Source: Butyrivibrio sp.
Lineage (GTDB): Bacteria > Bacillota > Clostridia > Lachnospirales > Lachnospiraceae
NCBI GenBank assembly: GCA_024697425.1
Contig: JAILFT010000140.1
Span: 1 to 43,089, forward strand
Reading direction: 5' to 3'
DNA: 43,089 nucleotides
Shown: one piece after another, positions 24,730 through 33,136 of the stretch
Position numbering within the stretch: position 1 is the stretch's first letter
Layout of the letters: each line of letters opens with the position of its first letter
Program-made: the position numbers and the translations under genes
Notes under the pieces: generated by a model
What the model was told of the DNA's origin: nothing
Database searches by the model: none
The model's input: only the letters and a program-made list of their open reading frames with translations

Positions 24730-24753
24730 ATTGCCTTCCTTATGTTATCCTAC

Positions 24754-24785
24754 AAAAAAGGAACGGCCTTATCTCATGCCGTTCC
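24754..24785 (-). terminator. intrinsic terminator of mecA
   Basis: GGAACGGC (24760-24767) and GCCGTTCC (24778-24785) form a perfect 8-bp stem with a 10-base loop. Six T residues follow on the minus strand. It ends the long transcript coming from hypE-mecA and isolates rluF. Confidence 0.9.
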
Positions 24786-24809
24786 GATATATGACCTTCC
24801 TCACCAGGA

Positions 24810-25688
24810 TTAAAGAGCTGCAATAGCTCCGATGGCGTCATCCTTAATGATACAGTCGAAGCTCTCAGTGATGTGGGCAATTACATGTGGGTTACTGGCC
24901 TGAAAATGTCCGAATTCGTATGCCATTGTAAACAGTGCAGCGAAAAGTTTTGGATTTTCATCCCCTCGCTTCAGATCCAGATAATACAGCCCGTCAGCCT
25001 CATTCTTGTAAAGAGAGCTCTTGATCTTAAGGTATTTGGGAGCTTTCCTGCAGAAAGCTATGATCGTCTGCAGATCGCCAAAGGAGAAAATGTACTCGTG
25101 GAACTTAAGTCTCTCCTGGTCTCTCCTCTTCCTGTTATCGTCCAGAGAACGTTTCTTGGAAGCTCCGGTGGAAATCTTGCCGGCTTTTCTTGCTGCATTT
25201 TCCGAAGTTTCATTGCTGTTTACGGAAAGTTTGCCATTGTTGCTTCGTTTCTTATTAAGGCCGTTGTCTTCAAGAATATCTCCCACAGTATTGGAAATCT
25301 GCTCATTGATACTCTTTAAATACTCATGAAGTCTGTTAATGCGCTCTTCATCAACCGAGTCTCCGATATCCTCGAGAACATTCTTGGGAATCTTGATTCC
25401 TGCCTTTTCTGTGAGATTCTTAAGTATCTCGCCAAAAGAAGTACTGGCATTTTCCGAAAGTGTAAGAGAAATGGAATGATCGGGAAGCACTGTGATCTGC
25501 ATTGGCATAAATGCGCCGGTGGGCTTATAATCAACCTCTTCCTCGGCCTTCTTCATAACATCGTGAAGAAAATCCATAGCCTCTTTTTTCTTTTCAAATA
25601 AATCCTCTAATTTAATCCCCTGTTCAAACATGTCATCTTCAGTAATGATGCATGTTACAGTATCTTTATTAATACGTCTGAATTCCAT
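24810..25688 (-). CDS. mecA: adaptor protein MecA (ClpC adaptor)
   Basis: MecA delivers proteins to the ClpC-ClpP protease; in Bacillus it targets ComK. From ATG 25688 the protein has 292 residues. The N-terminal substrate-binding domain shows the family pattern (MEFRRINKDTVTCIITEDD, then LEDLFEKKKEAMDFL). A long charged linker (about 85-205, with a SKKRSLDDNRKRRDQ segment) follows, and the C-terminal ClpC-binding domain (about 205-292) shows FSFGDLQTIIAFCRK, YYLDLKRG and DAIGAIAAL. The linker is longer than in B. subtilis. AAAGGG lies six bases before the start. It is 52 bases after hypE and may be read from the hydrogenase operon. No ComK gene is in the window, so its clients are unknown. 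Confidence 0.82.
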   Translation of the reverse strand: MEFRRINKDTVTCIITEDDMFEQGIKLEDLFEKKKEAMDFLHDVMKKAEEEVDYKPTGAFMPMQITVLPDHSISLTLSENASTSFGEILKNLTEKAGIKIPKNVLEDIGDSVDEERINRLHEYLKSINEQISNTVGDILEDNGLNKKRSNNGKLSVNSNETSENAARKAGKISTGASKKRSLDDNRKRRDQERLKFHEYIFSFGDLQTIIAFCRKAPKYLKIKSSLYKNEADGLYYLDLKRGDENPKLFAALFTMAYEFGHFQASNPHVIAHITESFDCIIKDDAIGAIAAL

Positions 25689-25740
25689 ATTCAACCCTTT
25701 TATAAGTCCTAAAACAACCTGTCTAGATATTTTACCATAA

Positions 25741-26751
25741 CTAACAGATACGTGGAAGTCCTTCCCCGTACATAAGACCTACCACTCTTTTGCCGCCGAT
25801 GTCAGTAAGTACCGACACATTAATATTATCGGCATTATCTTCCTTCTTCTTGACACTTCCTATAATTGCAGCATTTTCGCCGTATTTGGAGCTCCTGATA
25901 GCCAAAAGAGCCTTATCTGCGTCATCCTTTGGAACCGAAAGTACCATTTTCCCTTCGTTTCCCATATAAATGGGATCAAGGCCAAGAATCCCGCAAAAAT
26001 CCTTCACGGTTTTTGACACGGGAATTTCCGATTCCACAAGTTCTATTTCGCATCCCGAAGCTGCGCCGAACTCATTGAGCACTGTACCAAGCCCGCCCCT
26101 TGTGACATCTCTCATGGCATGAACCTTCACTCCCTCTTTGTAGAGACTTGCTACCATCTCGTTAAGAGGCGCATTGTCTGAAACTATATCGGATTCTATT
26201 CCCATTCTTGTGCCAAGGATAGCTGCATGATGGTCCCCGAGGTTGCCGGAAACAATGATAACATCTCCGTCCTCCAGCCTTGAAGGGCCCGGAACATCAA
26301 GATCCTCGGGAATAAAACCAACGCCTGAGGTATTGATGATAAGCCCCGGAGTTCCGCCTTTATTCTCTATAACCTTGGTGTCTCCGGTAACCACCTTTAC
26401 TCCGGCTTCCTTGGCCGTAGCAGCCATGGAAGCAATCACCCTGTCAAGAACCTCAATATCAAGTCCTTCCTCAAGGATACAGCCGCAGGTAATATACATG
26501 GGATTTGCACCGCTCATAAGAAGATCATTGACTGTACCGCAAACAGACAGTCTTCCGATATCTCCTCCCGGGAAAAGAACCGGTGTCACCACGAAACTGT
26601 CTGTGGTAAAGGCAATCCTTCCTGCTCCGGGAAGTACCGCGGAGTCTTCGAGTTTTGAGAGATATTCGTTATGAAAATGCTTGGAAAAAACCTGTTCTAT
26701 AAGCCTGGAAGTGGATTCTCCGCCGCTTCCGTGAGCCATTGTTATCTTCAT
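25741..26751 (-). CDS. hypE: hydrogenase maturation protein HypE
   Basis: HypE dehydrates a thiocarboxamide on its C-terminal cysteine to a thiocyanate that supplies the CN ligands of the [NiFe] centre. The 336-residue protein begins with the PurM-like ATP-binding motif AHGSGGESTSRLI and ends in the diagnostic PRIC, where Cys336 carries the group made by HypF. FATTDS-like strand residues (IAFTTDSFVVTP) and VTGDTKVIE are also seen. It starts six bases after the hypD stop. It is the last hyp gene in the order hypF-hypC-hypD-hypE, which follows echABCDEF. Confidence 0.97.
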   Translation of the reverse strand: MKITMAHGSGGESTSRLIEQVFSKHFHNEYLSKLEDSAVLPGAGRIAFTTDSFVVTPVLFPGGDIGRLSVCGTVNDLLMSGANPMYITCGCILEEGLDIEVLDRVIASMAATAKEAGVKVVTGDTKVIENKGGTPGLIINTSGVGFIPEDLDVPGPSRLEDGDVIIVSGNLGDHHAAILGTRMGIESDIVSDNAPLNEMVASLYKEGVKVHAMRDVTRGGLGTVLNEFGAASGCEIELVESEIPVSKTVKDFCGILGLDPIYMGNEGKMVLSVPKDDADKALLAIRSSKYGENAAIIGSVKKKEDNADNINVSVLTDIGGKRVVGLMYGEGLPRIC

Positions 26752-26756
26752 TTATA

Positions 26757-27803
26757 TTACCTTCTTCCGGAAATAAAGTAGTTATAGCAGCTGCCTTCTG
26801 TTGAAACCATGCAGGCACCGTGGGCATTATCGGGGGTGCAGCTCTTCCCGAAAAGCGGACATTCATTGGGCTGAAGCTTTCCTACAAGCACCTTATCGCA
26901 GCAGCATCCCGGGGGCATATGATCCTCATCAAGCCCGATACTTCCAGCATCAAAGTCCCTGTACCCGGACTTAAGCACCATTCCGGATCCCGGGATTTTT
27001 CCCATTCCGCGCCAGGAAGCATCTGAAACCTCAAAGTATTTATCCACCAGCTCTTTTGCCTTCTGATTACCTTCCTCAGTAACCACGGACTTGTAAAGGT
27101 TCTTATAACCGTCTGTTCCCTTCATCTTAACGAGAGAATATATTGTAAGGATCAGCTCTTTTCCCTCGAATCCGGAAACCACAAAGGGAATTCCGAGCTC
27201 CTTGGCAAGCTCCTTGAAAATACCGCCGCCTGTTATGGCAGATACGTGGCCGGGAGCAATAAATCCGTCTATCCCGCCTCCGTTTTTTATTACCCATCTG
27301 ATAACTTCAGGCATGGTCTTAAGTGATGTAAGAATCTTAAGATTCTTAAGGCCCTCTTTTTGGGCTTCTTCTATCAGCAGAGCATATACAGGGGTTGTAG
27401 TCTCAAAGCCAATGGCTGCAAAAACAAAATTCTGCTCCGGATTTTCCTTTGCAAGCTTTATGGATTCCATGGGGGAATAGACCATCTGTACAGATGCTCC
27501 TTCAGCCTTGGCATCCGCCAGCGACATTTTTGACCCCTTCACCCTGATCAGATCTCCAAAGGTAAGAACCGTTGTCCCGGGCAAAAGAGACAGTTCAACA
27601 AGCCTGTCTATCACTGCCGTAACGGTTACACAAACAGGGCATCCCGGACCTGAAATAAGTTTTATCTTAGGCGAAAGCATTGATGGAATGCCGTTTTCCG
27701 AGATAGCAGCTGTATGGGTTCCGCAAACCTCCATCAGACGAACCTGCGGGCCGTCGTATTCCTTTAGTTCTTTTACTATATCTTTAAGATCCATGGCACT
27801 CAT
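26757..27803 (-). CDS. hypD: hydrogenase maturation protein HypD
   Basis: HypD is the iron-sulphur scaffold on which, with HypC, the Fe(CN)2CO unit is assembled. The 348-residue protein contains the conserved motifs MEVCGTHT (24-31), GPGCPVC (about 53-59) and GFETTTP. The C-terminal cysteine-rich cluster-binding segment (PLFGKSCTPDNAHGACMVS, with cysteines also just before and after) is present. The start is two bases from the hypC stop, implying coupled translation. All residues needed for function appear to be present. Confidence 0.97.
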   Translation of the reverse strand: MSAMDLKDIVKELKEYDGPQVRLMEVCGTHTAAISENGIPSMLSPKIKLISGPGCPVCVTVTAVIDRLVELSLLPGTTVLTFGDLIRVKGSKMSLADAKAEGASVQMVYSPMESIKLAKENPEQNFVFAAIGFETTTPVYALLIEEAQKEGLKNLKILTSLKTMPEVIRWVIKNGGGIDGFIAPGHVSAITGGGIFKELAKELGIPFVVSGFEGKELILTIYSLVKMKGTDGYKNLYKSVVTEEGNQKAKELVDKYFEVSDASWRGMGKIPGSGMVLKSGYRDFDAGSIGLDEDHMPPGCCCDKVLVGKLQPNECPLFGKSCTPDNAHGACMVSTEGSCYNYFISGRR

Positions 27804-27805
27804 TA

Positions 27806-28021
27806 TCAGTTAAGATCCTCTATCTCTTTAAAAAGTTCTTCCATTTCATTGGCCATGTCTTCATCCATTGTCTGAATGATGCAGCCGGCATGAACAAGAA
27901 CTCTGTCTCCTATTCTAACATTGACAAGTCCGGCCTGAGCTTTGACAATATTGCCGCTGAAATCAACGCTGGCCTGCGTCCCCTCAAGTCCGATAACTGT
28001 GCCGGGTATTGCTACACACAT
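27806..28021 (-). CDS. hypC: hydrogenase maturation chaperone HypC
   Basis: The 71-residue protein starts MCVAIPG. Cys2, exposed after Met removal, and His44 (LVHAG) are the residues of HypC that hold the iron being built on HypD and that chaperone the large subunit. The acidic C-terminal helix (about 53-71) is normal for the family. The start is one base after the hypF stop (TAATATG). A single HypC in the cluster fits a single hydrogenase client, EchE. Confidence 0.96.
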   Translation of the reverse strand: MCVAIPGTVIGLEGTQASVDFSGNIVKAQAGLVNVRIGDRVLVHAGCIIQTMDEDMANEMEELFKEIEDLN

Positions 28022-28022
28022 A

Positions 28023-30407
28023 TTAGTTCTCCATTCTGTTTAATCTATCATCTCTTGTCTTAAGCAGCCCGTAATAGGCCTGCCCCAGAGAAATGCCTCC
28101 ATCTCCCAGCGGAACCTTCTGATTCCAGATTACTGAAAAGCCTTCATTGATAAGGCTTTCTGCTGTCTCTTCCAAAAGTATCCTGTTATTAAAGCAGCCA
28201 CCGGAAAGACATACATTGTATACTCCCGTCTTTTCTCTCATCCATATGCAGCCCAAAACAATCATCTTTATCACATTTCGATGAAAATATAAGGCCAATT
28301 CAGAAGCCCGGTAATTGCCGGATCTGCTTAAGGTAAACAGGTCTGCAAAATAGCTGAGCGGGTCCGGCTCAAAAGTCTCATTATTAAAAAACAGCTTGGT
28401 AATTGTTTCCTGCTTAATATCTTTATCCGGATGCATTAGTTTATATTCAGCAGCCGCCTTTTCAAGCATCACGGCACATTTACCTTCATAATCATTATAA
28501 TTTTCTATACCCAGAAGGGCGCTGACAGCGTCAAAGAATCTTCCCATACTGGAGGATTCAAAGGTATTTACGTCATTATCAAGAGCTGAATTTATAAGCT
28601 GTCTCTCCATGGGCGTCTCGTCTTTTAAAAGTATCTGTCCGTCTTCCTCAGAGAGCAGTCCCCTTTTTACACACTCATGAATATAACATCTTGCAACGGA
28701 TTTTGCATCTTTCGCGGCTTTATCAGCTCCAACAAGCTTGACATTGGACAGATTACCCATTCTTTTATGAAAAGACTTCAGGCAGTAAACAAATTCTCCG
28801 CCCCAGATTTTGCCATCCGTTCCATAACCTGTTCCATCAAGGGCAACGCCTATGGCCTCGATCATACTGTTTTCAGCCATAACGGAATAAATATGGGCAA
28901 AATGATGTTGAAGCTGCAAAAAGGGTATGGCTTCATTCTCACTTTTGTTTTTTCCAAAGGAAGTGGAATGATATCCCGGGTGAAGGTCTCCCACAATTAC
29001 AGTGGGCTTTTTCATGAACAGTTTTTCGAAGTTATCTATGGTCTGCCTGTACAGCTGTAATGTCTTTTCATTTTCAAGGTCACCGATATACTGAGAAGGC
29101 ATTATCTTATCTCCGCAGGCAATTGCAGGCGCTGCCTTAAGATCTCCGCCAAGAGCCAGTATCGTTTCCGGAACATTTTCATAACCAAGTCCCAGCTTTT
29201 CAGTATTTATAGTGACAGGGAGCGGGAAATATCCCCTGGATCTTCTTATAAACTGTGCTTCTTCGATGTCATCAACACTGACGACAAACATCACCGAATC
29301 ATCCTGAGGGATATTTATATTTCTGTCATAGAAATACACGCCCTCCACAAGCTGTTCAAAAGTCTCAACAAATTCCCTAGTTTTAATAATAATAGGTGAA
29401 TCGGATTTGTTACAGCTTGTAACAATAAGAGGTCCGGTTTCATCAAGGATCATCCTGTGAGCCCCCGATGCCGGAAGAAAAGCACCAATATAGGCGCTGT
29501 TCATATCTATAGCTTCAGGGAAATTCCTCTTTTTCCTAAGAAGAACAATCGGTCTTGCGGATGATGTAAGGAGTTTTTCCTCCAGAGGACTTACATCTGC
29601 ATCTTTCTTAATATCATCAATAGTGGGATACATAATGGCAAAGGGCTTGCTTTCCCTCCCTTTGATCTGCCGAAGTTCCGTGGCAGCATCACTTATGGGC
29701 TTACACATAAGCTGATATCCCGAAACACCCTTAAACGCGATAATAAGGCCTTTATTTAAAGCATTTATGGCCTGTTTCATGCCGCTTTCATTCATAAAAG
29801 CATTGAAAAACTTAGGATCTATTTTCTGCTTAAATCCCCAATGAGGACCGCAGGATTTGCAGGAAATTGTCTGTGCATACCATCTTCTGCCTTCAAGATA
29901 TTCTCTCTTGCATTGATAACACAGGTCAAACTCATCCATGGTGGTATTAGCCCTGTCATAGGGAAGTCTGTTCAATATGCTGATCCTTGGACCGCATACA
30001 GCACAGCTTATAAGCGGATAGCGATATCTTCGATTATCCTTATCCAGAAGCTCCTTCATACAGTCGTCGCAGATTCCTATATCGGGAAGAAAGACAGGGA
30101 TATCTCCGGTAAAGTCCATGGAGTCGCTTTCGACTATCTCAACTCCGTTAAACTTTAATAATTCAGTAATCTCATCCTGAATATCGCAAACACTGACAGA
30201 CAAAATAAAAGCTCCCTGAGGCATGTCAGAATACAAATGATCAATAAAATCCTGAACATTGTCGTCCTCTCCGGCAACTTTTATTTCTACGGCTGCTCCT
30301 ATATTTTTGACGCAGCCTAAAAGTCCGTATTTAGTTCCCATTTCTGCAATAAAGGGGCGATAACCAACTCCCTGTACCGCCCCTTTAACTGTAATCTTTT
30401 TTACCAT
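28023..30407 (-). CDS. hypF: hydrogenase maturation carbamoyltransferase HypF
   Basis: HypF makes the carbamoyl group from carbamoyl phosphate and ATP and moves it to HypE. The 794-residue protein has the normal order. An acylphosphatase domain comes first (VQGVGYRPF, with Arg17 and Asn35), then paired zinc-finger motifs (CDDCMKELL, CAVCGPR, CYQCKREYLEGRRW, CKSCGPHWGF), a YrdC-like nucleotide-binding domain and a Kae1-like domain (VALDGTGYGTDGKIWGGEF). It follows echF by three bases and so is the first maturation gene of the ech operon. Length and motifs are complete. Confidence 0.97.
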   Translation of the reverse strand: MVKKITVKGAVQGVGYRPFIAEMGTKYGLLGCVKNIGAAVEIKVAGEDDNVQDFIDHLYSDMPQGAFILSVSVCDIQDEITELLKFNGVEIVESDSMDFTGDIPVFLPDIGICDDCMKELLDKDNRRYRYPLISCAVCGPRISILNRLPYDRANTTMDEFDLCYQCKREYLEGRRWYAQTISCKSCGPHWGFKQKIDPKFFNAFMNESGMKQAINALNKGLIIAFKGVSGYQLMCKPISDAATELRQIKGRESKPFAIMYPTIDDIKKDADVSPLEEKLLTSSARPIVLLRKKRNFPEAIDMNSAYIGAFLPASGAHRMILDETGPLIVTSCNKSDSPIIIKTREFVETFEQLVEGVYFYDRNINIPQDDSVMFVVSVDDIEEAQFIRRSRGYFPLPVTINTEKLGLGYENVPETILALGGDLKAAPAIACGDKIMPSQYIGDLENEKTLQLYRQTIDNFEKLFMKKPTVIVGDLHPGYHSTSFGKNKSENEAIPFLQLQHHFAHIYSVMAENSMIEAIGVALDGTGYGTDGKIWGGEFVYCLKSFHKRMGNLSNVKLVGADKAAKDAKSVARCYIHECVKRGLLSEEDGQILLKDETPMERQLINSALDNDVNTFESSSMGRFFDAVSALLGIENYNDYEGKCAVMLEKAAAEYKLMHPDKDIKQETITKLFFNNETFEPDPLSYFADLFTLSRSGNYRASELALYFHRNVIKMIVLGCIWMREKTGVYNVCLSGGCFNNRILLEETAESLINEGFSVIWNQKVPLGDGGISLGQAYYGLLKTRDDRLNRMEN

Positions 30408-30410
30408 TAT

Positions 30411-30920
30411 TTACTGTTCTTTTTTCTCTTCAGGTTTAGCCTCAGGCGCTGCCTGTGCTGCAGGTGCCTTAGCTGCATCTGCGGGTGCATTACCCTGAGC
30501 CTGTGCTGCCTGAGCTGCCTTTGCTGCTGCAGCGGCTGCCGCACGCTCCTTGGCTGCCTTCATAAGAGCTTCCTGAGCTGCAATAGCCTTCTCTGACTGC
30601 TTAAAGGTCTTGGTAACCTTCTCAGAACCGGGCTCCTGGAATCTAAGTCCCATGGAAAGTGATTTCTTAGGACAGTTATCCACGCAGCATCTACACTGGA
30701 TACAGCTCATAGGCCTTATTGACCAGGTCTTCTCATTCTTGTCCACGGTAATAGCATGTGTGGGACATTTTATTGAGCAAAGACCGCAGAGAATGCAAAG
30801 GTCCATATCGTTCTCAACATGTCCTCTGGTCCCTTCCGGATACTCTTTTTCAACCTTTCTTGTCTTGGGCTTGGAAAAGAGATTGTGTAATACTGTTTTA
30901 TTGAAACTTACAATTGCCAT
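30411..30920 (-). CDS. echF: Ech hydrogenase subunit EchF, polyferredoxin with Ala-rich tail
   Basis: EchF accepts electrons from ferredoxin and passes them to the small subunit. The 169-residue protein has two [4Fe-4S] motifs: Cys42, 45, 48, 52 and Cys73, 76, 79, 83. Beyond residue about 110 it carries a low-complexity tail rich in Ala, Pro, Lys and Glu, with a run of seven Ala near 125, ending KPEEKKEQ; typical EchF proteins are shorter (near 120-130). The codons stay in frame with no stop and the base use changes little, so the tail is expected to be made. A similar tail is on EchC. It lies three bases before hypF. Confidence 0.93.
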   Translation of the reverse strand: MAIVSFNKTVLHNLFSKPKTRKVEKEYPEGTRGHVENDMDLCILCGLCSIKCPTHAITVDKNEKTWSIRPMSCIQCRCCVDNCPKKSLSMGLRFQEPGSEKVTKTFKQSEKAIAAQEALMKAAKERAAAAAAAKAAQAAQAQGNAPADAAKAPAAQAAPEAKPEEKKEQ

Positions 30921-30965
30921 TTCTATCTCCTTCTTATCGAAAAAATCGAATCAATTACAAACTGA

Positions 30966-32045
30966 TCATCTCTCAGTGCAGCTGATACATGGATCAATTG
31001 TAAGTACAAGGATCGGAACATCTGCAAGGTCACAGCCCTTAAGAACTTCCACAAGACCTGAAAGGTTTGCAAAAGTAGGGGTGCGGACTCTCATTCTGTC
31101 TATAAACTTGGTGCCGTTGGCCTTTACATAGTAAATAGCCTCGCCTCTGGGCTGCTCTATTCTCATTACATATTCGCCGTTGGGCATTCCCTTAACGGGA
31201 ACATCAATATCTCCTGCAGGCATCTTGTCGATACACTGACGCATGATATCAAAGGCCTGGAAGATTTCCTTGATACGGCACTCGGTACGGGCATATGAAT
31301 CGCCTTCAGTTGAAATGATAGGCTCAAAATCAATATCGCCGTATGCGCAGTAACCTGTTGTTCTGATATCTCTTACTATGCCGCTGGCTCTAAGGAAAGG
31401 ACCTGCGCATCCAAGAGCATCAGCCTGCTCGGCAGTGAGGATACCAACACCGCGAAGTCTTGTCTGAACTGCTGCATCATTAAGGAAGGGCTTTGAAATA
31501 GTCTTAAGATCCTCTTCCATTTTGTTGATCCTCTGGTAGAAGTCCTTGAGCATCTCATCGCTTACGTTACGTCTGATGCCGCCTACCTTCATCACGGAAA
31601 AGATAACACGGCCACCGGTTGATGCTTCGAACATGTCAAGAGCTTCTTCACGAAGTCTCCAGCATTCCATGTAAAGAGACTCAAAACCAAAGGCATCGGC
31701 AAGAAGACCGAGCCAGAGAAGATGTGAATGAACTCTTGAAAGCTCTGACCAGAATGTTCTTAAGTACTGAGCTCTTGAAGGCACCTCTATATCCATAATG
31801 TGCTCTACAGCCTCAGCATAGCCAAGTCCATGGCCAAGGGAACAAATACCGCAGATACGCTCTGCAACATAGACCATTTCGTTGAAATCTTTTTTATCAA
31901 CCAGCTTCTCAAGTCCTCTGTGAATAAAGCCTATGGAAGGGATAGCTTCCACAACCTTCTCATCCTCCATTACGAGGTCAAGGTGTATAGGCTCAGGGAG
32001 AACAGGATGCTGGGGTCCAAAAGGGATTACACTTCTATTAGACAT
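30966..32045 (-). CDS. echE: Ech [NiFe] hydrogenase large subunit EchE
   Basis: EchE holds the NiFe centre that makes or uses H2. The 359-residue protein has both metal-binding motifs: Arg63-Ile-Cys65-Gly-Ile-Cys68 (RICGICSLGH) and Asp351-Pro-Cys353-Ile-Ser-Cys356 at the very end. The presence of all four cysteines shows a true hydrogenase and not the related NuoD of complex I. The protein ends DPCISCTER immediately before the stop, so there is no C-terminal extension for a maturation protease to remove. It starts 12 bases after echD. Length and overall pattern fit group 4 enzymes of the Ech type. Confidence 0.97.
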   Translation of the reverse strand: MSNRSVIPFGPQHPVLPEPIHLDLVMEDEKVVEAIPSIGFIHRGLEKLVDKKDFNEMVYVAERICGICSLGHGLGYAEAVEHIMDIEVPSRAQYLRTFWSELSRVHSHLLWLGLLADAFGFESLYMECWRLREEALDMFEASTGGRVIFSVMKVGGIRRNVSDEMLKDFYQRINKMEEDLKTISKPFLNDAAVQTRLRGVGILTAEQADALGCAGPFLRASGIVRDIRTTGYCAYGDIDFEPIISTEGDSYARTECRIKEIFQAFDIMRQCIDKMPAGDIDVPVKGMPNGEYVMRIEQPRGEAIYYVKANGTKFIDRMRVRTPTFANLSGLVEVLKGCDLADVPILVLTIDPCISCTER

Positions 32046-32057
32046 TATTTCCTCCGA

Positions 32058-32390
32058 TTATTTAAATGGTGTCTCAATCGCTGTGCGATAGAGCTTGCCT
32101 TCAAAGTCAATATTTATCATCTTGATGTTTACGCCAAAAAGATCATGCATCTCATTCTCATAGATAAATGCGCAGGGAAAAATACTGGTGATACTTGATA
32201 TTTCCTGATCCTCGGGAAGAGTCATCTTAAGATGCTTCATCTCCAGATCTTTTCCAAAGGAATAGATGAGTTCATATGCCTCAGGAACACGGGTTGCGCA
32301 TTGCTGGATAAGGTGATATCCGGCGAATTTAAGCTTCTGAGACTCGTCGATAATGCTCTCAGGATTAACACTTACAAACTCTGTATTCAT
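32058..32390 (-). CDS. echD: Ech hydrogenase subunit EchD (NuoC-like)
   Basis: This 110-residue protein has the NuoC signature near the C-terminus (SITSIFPCAFIYENEMHDLF) that marks the subunit packing between the large and small subunits in complex I and Ech. It is short, as EchD is, lacking the extra domains of NuoC. The start overlaps the echC stop by one base (TAATG). The first half is poorly conserved among relatives and holds nothing I can identify. Confidence 0.9.
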   Translation of the reverse strand: MNTEFVSVNPESIIDESQKLKFAGYHLIQQCATRVPEAYELIYSFGKDLEMKHLKMTLPEDQEISSITSIFPCAFIYENEMHDLFGVNIKMINIDFEGKLYRTAIETPFK

Positions 32391-33112
32391 TAAGCTTTAT
32401 CTCCTTTCTCAGAATCTGCCGCATTAGCAGCAGGTGCAGGGGCTACTGTAGCAGCGGGTGCTGCTGCGTTTGCTGCAGGTGCAGGGGCAGGTTTTGCTGC
32501 TGCATTTGCTGCAGTAGCTGCGGGCTTGGGAGCAGGTTTGGCTGTTGCCTTGATTTTCTCCTCTGCCTGCTGACGAAGTGCCTCTTCTGTAAGTACTTCA
32601 TCATACTGATCTGTAGGATCGTAGTCATCAGCAGTCATATGAATGGCCATCTTGCTGTAGTCAACCGCACAGTATCCGGCCTTCATGGACTCTTTGAGTT
32701 TCTTTCTCTTCTCTTCAAGTATGCCTACTGCTTTTACAACACCCTCGATAAGAGCTTCTGGTCTGACAGCACATCCCGGTACATAAACGTCAACAGGAAC
32801 AACCTTGTCAGCGCCGCCAAGAATGTTATAACACTCCTTGAAGATACCTCCGTCACATGCACAGATACCGCAGGCAACAACAACCTTGGGATCAGGCATC
32901 ATATTGTAGAGCTGTCTGATAACAGGTGCTGTCTGGGCGTTAACTCCTCCTGTAAGAAGGAGTACATCGGCATGCTTGGGATTACCTGTATTGATAATAC
33001 CAAATCTCTCCACGTCATACATGGGAGTCATGGTAGCAAGAACTTCTATATCACATCCGTTACAACTGGATCCGTCATAGTGTAAGACCCATGGTGATTT
33101 TGCAATATTCAT
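32390..33112 (-). CDS. echC: Ech hydrogenase small subunit EchC (NuoB-like) with Ala/Pro tail
   Basis: EchC carries the [4Fe-4S] cluster next to the NiFe site. Likely ligands are Cys17 and Cys20 (SSCNGCDIE), Cys84 (CGICACDGG) and Cys114 (PGCAVRPE), in the order typical of NuoB-like subunits. The conserved part ends about residue 165. Residues about 184-240 are a low-complexity Ala/Pro tail with repeats of the PAPAANAA type, ending SEKGDKA. Typical EchC proteins are about 150-165 residues, so the tail is unusual; EchF carries a comparable tail. The following echD start overlaps its stop. Confidence 0.93.
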   Translation of the reverse strand: MNIAKSPWVLHYDGSSCNGCDIEVLATMTPMYDVERFGIINTGNPKHADVLLLTGGVNAQTAPVIRQLYNMMPDPKVVVACGICACDGGIFKECYNILGGADKVVPVDVYVPGCAVRPEALIEGVVKAVGILEEKRKKLKESMKAGYCAVDYSKMAIHMTADDYDPTDQYDEVLTEEALRQQAEEKIKATAKPAPKPAATAANAAAKPAPAPAANAAAPAATVAPAPAANAADSEKGDKA

Positions 33113-33136
33113 CGATCTATATTCCCTTCCTGATTA

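Noticed and set aside
25689..25740. Promoter-like TAGACA and TATAAA before mecA.
   Set aside because: The spacing is 15 bases and the start of transcription would fall at the start codon, so mecA is more likely read from hypE.
32402..32560. GC-rich tandem pattern that could be a repeat array.
   Set aside because: It is the coding sequence of the Ala/Pro tail of EchC; units are irregular and no spacer-like structure is present, so it is not a CRISPR array or a satellite.
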